Shown here in pieces: positions 58,222-64,000 of a stretch of 64,000 nucleotides of DNA; position 1 is the stretch's first letter; each line of letters starts with the position of its first letter. Below the pieces are notes generated by a model. It did no database searches, was not told the origin of the DNA, and saw only the letters and a list, made by a program, of their open reading frames with translations. Location of the stretch: NCBI GenBank assembly GCA_023313575.1, contig JAJTTP010000002.1:1860001-1924000 (forward strand). The letters are read 5' to 3'. Position numbers and translations under genes: made by a program. This stretch comes from Eutypella sp. D-1 (lineage: Eukaryota > Ascomycota > Sordariomycetes > Xylariales > Diatrypaceae).

Positions 58222-59188
58222 ATGAGCACTATCAGAAAGGTAGCATTGGCTGGGGTAAGAACCACCGTTCCTGTCCCAATATGGGGTTAAATAGAGCTGA
58301 TGCGGCTTCTCCATACAGGCTACTGGGAATCTTGGCCCGGCTGTCCTAAACGCGTTGTTGCAGGGCGGATTCCAGGTCACAGCACTCACTCGCCAAGGCA
58401 GTACGCATAACCTCCCGCCATCTGTCAGGGTCGCACCGGTCGACTACGACTCGCTCGAATCCCTCACCGAAGCGCTCAGGGGGCACGATGCGGTCGTCTC
58501 GACAATCGCATCGGCAGCATTAGCAAAACAGCTTCTGCTAGTAGAGGCGGCCGCAGCAGCGCAAGTGAAGCGGTTTATCCCCTCGGAGTTCGGCTCCAAC
58601 ACCGTGAACGAGAAGTCAGCCAAGCTCCCTAGCTACGGCGATAAGGTCGCGGTTCAGAATGCGCTACGGAAGCATGCCGCCGACGGCACCCTGTCCTACA
58701 CTACCGTGATCAACGGTCCATTTTTGGACTGGGGGATCATGGTCGGATTTATTATGAACCTGAAAGCGAAGTCAATCAACCTCTGGGACGGCGGCCACCG
58801 TGTTTTCAGCACTACCACCCTGAATACCATCGGCAAGGCCGTCGCTGGGGTCCTTAGCCATCCCAATGAAACCAAGAACCGCCCCGTGTTTGTACAGGAT
58901 ACCGCCGTGTCACAGAGGGACCTGCTTGAAAAGGGAAAGATCGCGACGGGTGCGCCGGAGACGTGGACGGAGAATACTCCCTCTGTGGACGAACTCGTCG
59001 CACAGGGCTGGGCGGAGTTGGGAAAGGAGCATCCAAACCCGGATAAGTTCGTGATGAACTTCATCTCGGCAGCTATCTGGGGCGAAGGCTACGGCGCTCA
59101 CTTCGAGAAGCTCGACAATGAGTTGCTGGGAATCAGGCAGTTGACGGGCGATGAGCTTCAGGCCTTGATAAATGGGCTTGCGAAGTAG
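58222..59188 (+). CDS. NmrA-like / isoflavone-reductase-type NAD(P)-binding protein
   Basis: Exons 58222-58254 and 58319-59188 encode 300 residues. The 33-bp first exon (MSTIRKVALAG) and the second exon join to give VALAGATGNLGPAVL, the GxxGxxG nucleotide-binding loop of the NmrA and isoflavone-reductase families. Further family blocks are HDAVVSTIASAALAKQ (about 68-83), RFIPSEFGSNT (about 98-108) and INGPFLDWGI. The Lys in YGDKVAVQNAL is at the usual catalytic or structural position. Such proteins are either reductases of small aromatic substrates or NADP(H)-sensing regulators. No signal peptide is present. The intron is 64 bp and phase 0. The neighbouring regulator and tyrosinase suggest a role in secondary metabolism, which is an inference. 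Confidence 0.88.
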
Positions 59189-59764
59189 GTCAAGTGGCGT
59201 GAGAGGAACGATCCTAACATCACTGTCGTTCTCATAATTAGATTGCAAGATCAAGTTGCCATAAAAAGTAGCTCGAATATTATACGAATGGTTGATCTTG
59301 ATACGACCTTACTACCCTTCATCTGTGTGTTCATATCTTCCTAGAGGCTACAATTACATACTTAATTTCCAGATATATTCCTAGAAGCGAGATGCCGTGA
59401 AGCAAGTCTTTGAAGGCAACATGCGCAATAAGTATTCATTTCTTTAATCACTCTCAATTCCCCATCATCATAAAGCCGTAACCCCAAATACCTTATATGC
59501 TCCAATATGGGTAGTCTGTACTATGATCAGTGGGCGACAGACTGGAGACAGCAATGGTCCTCACTTGTATGTAAGAAAGGGGAACTGCTAAGGCGCCATC
59601 GAAAGATTCATATTTGAGATTATGTTGGATAATGCATAACCATGTCATCTATGTAGTCTACTAAAAGGCTGCTGAGAGGTCGAATACCATCCGTTACCAA
59701 TGATCCACTCAATACATAGCATACACACTTCAATCAAATAGCTCTTTACGGGCGATCCATGACA
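59189..59764. other. Intergenic region between convergent genes
   Basis: The AT-rich 3' flanks of the reductase and tyrosinase genes. Nothing else seen. Confidence 0.55.
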
Positions 59765-61078
59765 CTAAATATACATATAGCAAAAGTTGCCATCGATAGT
59801 GGACACGATGTCTTTGACCTTCGGATGCTGCCCCAGGACACCAAATTCGATAGGAGTGTCTAGGGATACTTTGGGACTTGGAGGATCTGGGGGTAAAAGT
59901 CAGCGCTTGAAATATTATGGAGACCAACTGAGATGTTCTTACTATTGAATGCGGTACCAGTCCCCGATACTTGGTTTATCCGTTTCTTAGGAGCCAGATT
60001 TTGCCAGAGAGTCCACATGCGGTCAACATTAGCGTGGTGCAGCCAGAATGCCGGGTCGCCTGCACTGGAATACGCGTCGATTCCCAGGCCACCCATCGTG
60101 AAATGGCCTCCAGCATGGACCCCGTTGATGGCTTCGAGCTGCTCTTCAAAACATCCTACGTCATTACATGTTGTGAGCTGGCTGAGCACGTCGGTAGGCT
60201 TGGTGTTATTTCCCCATTCAAGAGACAGGTCTCTTGATAGGCAGCGCGGGTTGTAGCCAAGGCCACCATTCGGGCCTCGGGGCTCGAATGCCACAGGGCC
60301 CAAAGTAACGTTCGTGTTTGCGAACGGGCCGGAGTACACACAGCCTCCCCCCGTCCCGGGCTGCATTGTGAGGGAGAGACCGAATGCCGATATGTTTGTT
60401 GGGCCGTGCGGTATAGATTCTCCATTACTACCCAGGGAATAGGGGGAGCCGTCAAAAACAGTAGATTTTCGGGGGTCCTTCCACGAGATAGTCCAATCCC
60501 AGTAAGGTTGAGTGCCGGTGTAGCCACATTCATCACGAAGAGCTTTCTCGTAGAGCCATACAAAGTGGCGATGAAATGGAAGGAAGAGCCCCTGACTTGG
60601 GTCAGCACATCTTGACGGTTTGATGAATAAACATCAGCATCGCTTACCGAGAAGTGTACTTTGGGGGTCTGCTGGATGTGTACGGCACTGAAGTCGTCAT
60701 AACGACTTCTTGCACCCGGTACATCCTGAATAGAGCTGAGAGGGGCTTTCTTGCGGAGGCATTGGACGGCTTTGATGTATTCGAGACGAGCCTTCTTCGG
60801 CAGCGAACCCCTATTAGGCTAATTAGTCTCGCCTCTCGCGCAATCGTATTGCGGAAATTAAGAATATGTCCATACCATTCTTGGCGGTACAGTATCTTGT
60901 CCGCCGTGCAGCCAGACTCTCGATGCTTGATAGTCTTAGTGACGTATGAATTCCCTTTATCCTGTAATTTCATAATTTCCTTTGACGCTTCTTTCTGAGA
61001 ATCACGGTGGGCTGGTACGGCGGTAACGAGACTCGCCAGTACGAGGATAGCCCACGTAAGAATACTGTTGGCTCGCAT
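59765..61078 (-). CDS. Secreted tyrosinase (short type), four exons
   Basis: Exons in coding order are 61078-60876, 60810-60648, 60591-59943 and 59886-59765, giving 378 residues. A signal peptide (MRANSILTWAILVLASLVTA) is followed by CTADKILYRQEW. The CuA histidines are in AVHIQQ (~112), KVHFS (~119) and PFHRHFVW (~128), the last created by splicing. The invariant QPYWDWT follows. The CuB site has GVHAGGHFTMGG (~280) and DPAFWLHHANVDRMW (~309). The protein ends GNFCYMYI, like other short secreted tyrosinases. It would oxidise phenols or tyrosyl groups using a dicopper centre. In unspliced DNA the gene looks frameshifted; the three introns (56-65 bp) resolve this. An upstream in-frame ATG would only lengthen the leader. 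Confidence 0.9.
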
Positions 61079-62056
61079 GTTGTCTGAGGGATGCTCAAAG
61101 AAGCAAGAAATCGGTTTCACGAGACAGATTAATCTTGTATTTGAATGAGAATCGTTAGTTATTTGAACAGCTACTTCCGACGATAATATCGACTGCCTAT
61201 TACATATTTTATATCAGGTCTTATCGTTACATTGAATCATCTTGCTCCGTTGATCTTGGGGTGAGCGAGCCCAGAGGACGCCTGCGCTGCGCCTCTAACC
61301 GACAGCCAACAATTCGCTGCTAATTATAAAACATCACGAAGTTCCTGCTAAACGACTCTAGAATTTGGATTCTCCAGTCATTAAGCCACGGTGGATCTAG
61401 AATTTGCACTTCCACAACTTGTGGCCTAACTTGTTCAGCTAGGCCTTAGCCTCTACGCATCATGTCCAGCTCCAAGGTAAGGCTAGCCGCTAGTTTGAGG
61501 CTTTCAGCACAAATGATCCTAACGGCGCGGTCATATTGCTTAGGATTCACTCGGATATATCTATCCGAGATGCTGTGGACATAGGAAAGATCAGGATTGA
61601 GTATAGTGGCGTTGGCATGTCACATTGGAAGTGGCGTATCCCACATGGATCAATCCTAGAGTAGTGCTTACTACAAAGTTATGTAAATATGTGGCGGCTG
61701 AAAGGAGTTGAAATAGGCTTCAGAACGTATGGTCAATGTGACTTAAGACATGTGTGATAGTGGCAATGCGTCTAGACATTGTTGGAATACTGGGAATGTT
61801 ATCATATGTGGTTATCCAGAATTCCCCTCACATATGGCGTATCGACGTATGCGACAATATGTGAGACGGACTACAGATCCGAGGTAATGCTAGGATCCAG
61901 TGGGCCCTTGTGATCTCCCCTGATCTCCTTTGATCTCCCCTGATATAAGCCAGGATGGAATGTCGCCCTCTGCACATTAACTAAATTAATCCCATATCGT
62001 GCCTTACGCGCTCTTAATCTTACTCATTTCTTACATCAAGCACACCAGAAAACACA
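61079..62056. other. Divergent promoter region, tyrosinase and secreted-protein genes
   Basis: Nearly 1 kb, AT-rich. It contains three direct repeats of TGATCTCCCC/TT just upstream of the secreted-protein gene and repeated TCTAGAATTTG near 61358-61405. Confidence 0.55.
61911..61946 (+). promoter_or_regulatory. Triple direct repeat TGATCTCCYY with TATA-like end
   Basis: Three consecutive 10-bp units (TGATCTCCCC, TGATCTCCTT, TGATCTCCCC) run directly into TGATATAAG, about 110-145 bp upstream of the start codon at 62057. Two units create CCCCT, the stress-response-element core. A regulatory role is inferred from position and repetition only. Confidence 0.45.
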
Positions 62057-62877
62057 ATGAAGCTATTTAGCCTTATCGTCTCAGCCTCTACTCTGATTCT
62101 AGGAGCCTTCTCCTATTCAGTATCAGCTCTTCCCAAGTGCTCTGCACGGTCTCTCACACCATGCGAATGTCCCTCTGGTACGGACTATGCCGAATCTGTG
62201 ACCTTTTCCGTAATCGGGGCGAAGGCCAAAGATGTCGAGCAACTTATGAACAACTGTCAGTTACCTCCAGATTCCCGATAAATGTTTGTATGGCATTAAC
62301 GGCAGCCGTAGTCTACGTTACAGGATGGTGGGGTGCTGTACCCTTCAAGACAAAGGGCCCTAATAACACTCCCGGCGTCTCTATTCGCACCACGCACTTC
62401 CCAACTCCTATTGGGGTCTATGACATCTCGGAGCTTGTAGGTCACCCCTGGCTAGGATCAGCCTATCCTGTGGGAACACCAGTAACTTAGTTAGCTGACA
62501 AACCCAAAAGCTTGTTGAGGATCGCGTTCAGAAAGATGGATCATTCATTCAGGTGTTCGAGCAGTTGAAGTCCACTATACCTGTCGAATATCACACCAAG
62601 AATGGCTCATTCAGCGGTTTCTGGATCACTCTACAAGCTACTCAAATATTCCAATACGAGACCTTGGTTCGTTGGAGTGTCTACGCCTGCGAGACCGGCC
62701 ACGTACGCAGTAAGTGTGGCATACTCTCTCCTCTACAGTAAGACGTCAATCTTGCTAACCTCACCAGATTTCGCCAGGTTTCACGAGACTGCGTTGAAAA
62801 ACGCAAGTAGCATTCTGAAGGCAGCAGGAAAGGTGAAAGGTATCAGCGTTGACCCTTACTCGGTTCAGGGCTTCTAA
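62057..62877 (+). CDS. Small secreted protein, four exons, unknown function
   Basis: Exons 62057-62255, 62312-62436, 62511-62709 and 62768-62877 encode 210 residues; all phases agree. A signal peptide (MKLFSLIVSASTLILGAFSY, cleaved near VSA-LP) is followed by a Cys-containing start CSARSLTPCECPSGTDYAES. The body reads TFSVIGAKAKDVEQLMNN, then GPNNTPGVSIRTTHFP, PIGVYDISEL, NGSFSGFWITL and RWSVYACETGH, and ends with a helix FHETALKNASSILKAAGKV. The alternation of strands and the closing helix resembles a helix-grip (SRPBCC-like) fold, which is an inference. I recall similar secreted proteins in other Sordariomycetes but know no function. Three predicted N-glycosylation sites are present. The first intron has alternative acceptors; the one at 62311 gives the best continuity. 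Confidence 0.75.
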
Positions 62878-63343
62878 GTCATCCGTTCTACTGAGACTAG
62901 GCCAGTCAATGGGGAGACGAAGTTTATCATGTACGGATCGATAGTTAAGCTTAGAGAGTGAAAGCCTGCCTCTCTTATCCATGGACAATGGGCTCTCAAG
63001 ATGATCAAACCGATACGCGGCCTATTTATATGAGCACGGTATAAATAAAAAATATTAACGTTGATACACCGTCGGTTTCTATATCAGATAAGATGTCCTT
63101 CGAGTCTGAGGCTATGTGACATTCAAATGAAAAGCTGAGAACGGGTGGATATGACGCCTTTAAGCTCTGCCAGGGATTTAAGTGGTAAAAGTTATTTATT
63201 GCTTCCTGGAAGAACCAATGTGGTATTGGTGCTTGTCTCTAGTGTTAATGAGCCTCAAAGACATTTTCCCCTTGGGCAGAGTGTGGCAGAGTTTGTCACA
63301 GAACCAATGCCCTTGCACTAAGTGTACTACTATCTTCATCTCT
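62878..63343. other. Intergenic region, no supported gene
   Basis: AT-rich 3' flank of the secreted-protein gene. Nothing recognisable before the repeat element. Confidence 0.5.
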
Positions 63344-63609
63344 GTAAGGCTAGGGAATACCCACCCATCGATTTTTACCCACCGACCCATGGGTACCCGG
63401 GGGTATCTTGGCATTTAACTATTTACCCAATGGGTACCCGGTGGGTAAGACCAAATACCCATGGGTACCCAGTGGGTAGTTTGGCCACTAGAATTTTACC
63501 CAATGGGTACCCATGGGTAAAATCTTTAGGTGATGGGTACCCGCTAGCTACCCATTAAAAACGCCGGGTAATGATGGGTTACCCACGGGTACCCGTTCCC
63601 TAGCCTTAC
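63344..63609. mobile_element. MITE-like element with perfect 14-bp terminal inverted repeats
   Basis: The 266-bp element begins GTAAGGCTAGGGAA and ends with its exact reverse complement TTCCCTAGCCTTAC. Both sides are flanked by ATCTCT (63338-63343 and 63610-63615), consistent with a 6-bp target-site duplication. The interior is made of degenerate GGGTACCC, CCATGGGTA and GGTGGGTA units and is almost self-complementary throughout. No transposase is encoded. It fits a non-autonomous DNA transposon (MITE or foldback type). The family is not recognised. Confidence 0.75.
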
Positions 63610-63615
63610 ATCTCT

Positions 63616-63897
63616 GTATATGATTATCGCGTACGACAAAAGAGCAGGAGCAAAATAGAACTGTAAAACCGGACACGATTACATCCAGCCGCTAGTTCGC
63701 CAGAGCTTGTAATTACTAAGCATCCAGTTTGATTGGATATGTAGTGCGAAAGGGATTTCTAAGTACATATTGTTTCCAGCAGGACAAATTCTAGATAAAT
63801 AAGGGATTCACTGATAGTTCAGGTAACTCGGAACAGGGTATCTGTCGGGGTTCCATACTACGTGATCTTATGTCTTCATGAAAGCTTTTTCATAAGC
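63616..63897. other. 3' flank of the right-edge gene
   Basis: AT-rich; no feature seen. Confidence 0.4.
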
Positions 63898-64000
63898 CTA
63901 AAGCTGTCTCTCGGCCGCTTCGGCATCATTCTCTCCCCATCCTTCGCGCGTGTCTTTGGGGATACGGATGAACAGACTCAATATCAGAGCCGCACTAGAC
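63898..64000 (-). CDS. C-terminal end of a probable MFS transporter (cut by window edge)
   Basis: The last 33 codons and stop of a minus-strand gene. The sequence SSAALILSLFIRIPKDTREG followed by WGENDAEAAERQL* has the end of a membrane helix and then a short charged tail. This pattern (helix, R-x-P-x-D-T-R-E-G-W, acidic and Ala-rich tail) is common at the C-terminus of fungal major facilitator transporters. The rest is beyond the window, so the family and substrate are not certain. Confidence 0.55.
   Translation of the reverse strand, partial: SSAALILSLFIRIPKDTREGWGENDAEAAERQL

Noticed and set aside
59765..61120. Tyrosinase at first looked like a frameshifted pseudogene spread over three frames
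   Set aside because: Three short introns with proper ends restore all six copper-binding histidines and the C-terminus.
62057..62877. Secreted-protein gene at first looked broken by stops
   Set aside because: Three introns in agreeing phases give an intact 210-residue product.
63344..63609. GGGTA-rich block considered as telomeric or subtelomeric repeat
   Set aside because: The units are GGGTACCC-like and not TTAGGG, and the block has terminal inverted repeats and a flanking duplication.
58222..64000. Search for a dikaritin-type RiPP precursor, PKS or NRPS near the tyrosinase
   Set aside because: No repeated core peptides with Kex2 sites, no UstYa-like protein and no multidomain synthase are visible in the window.

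Overview
This window is nuclear DNA of a filamentous ascomycete (Pezizomycotina, most likely a Sordariomycete). Genes are separated by 0.5-3 kb. Most introns are 54-116 bp, start GTAAGT/GTATGT and carry CTAAC/CTGAC-type branch sites. The protein families are typical of moulds: QDE-2-type Argonaute, fungal-order betaine lipid synthase, 2EXR protein, DUF1857, DUF1993 and a C2H2/Fungal_trans regulator. I could not fix the genus.

Left third (1-21 kb): the 5' end of a small secreted-protein gene (-), a 2EXR gene (+), a BEM46/ABHD13-like hydrolase (+), a LipB-fold protein whose catalytic residues are replaced (-), a complete five-exon Argonaute (-), an AT-rich stretch holding a cryptic three-exon cysteine-rich gene (+), an AlaX-type tRNA-editing protein (+), a secreted GMC oxidoreductase (+) and betaine lipid synthase (+).

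Middle (22-51 kb): a DUF726/TMCO4-like membrane hydrolase (+), DUF1857 (+), DUF1993 (-), a multipass membrane protein (-), an AAA ATPase (-), an intron-containing tRNA-Gln (-), a large IQGAP with about 16 IQ motifs (-), IMP dehydrogenase (+) and an MFS transporter (-). These are mostly housekeeping or conserved genes with no operon-like logic.

Right part (51-64 kb): a 3 kb gene-free stretch, then an accessory-looking group: a C2H2 + Fungal_trans regulator (-), an NmrA-like reductase (+), a secreted tyrosinase (-), a small secreted protein (+), a MITE-like element with a target-site duplication, and the C-terminus of a probable transporter (-) cut by the right edge. This could be one side of a small specialised-metabolism locus, but no backbone enzyme or RiPP precursor is visible.

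Multi-exon models were built by hand from splice signals, reading-phase agreement and family motifs. No search or alignment software was used. The best items for a second look are the LipB pseudoenzyme, the cysteine-rich three-exon gene, the inverted-repeat element near the right edge and the tandem IQ-repeat expansion in IQGAP.
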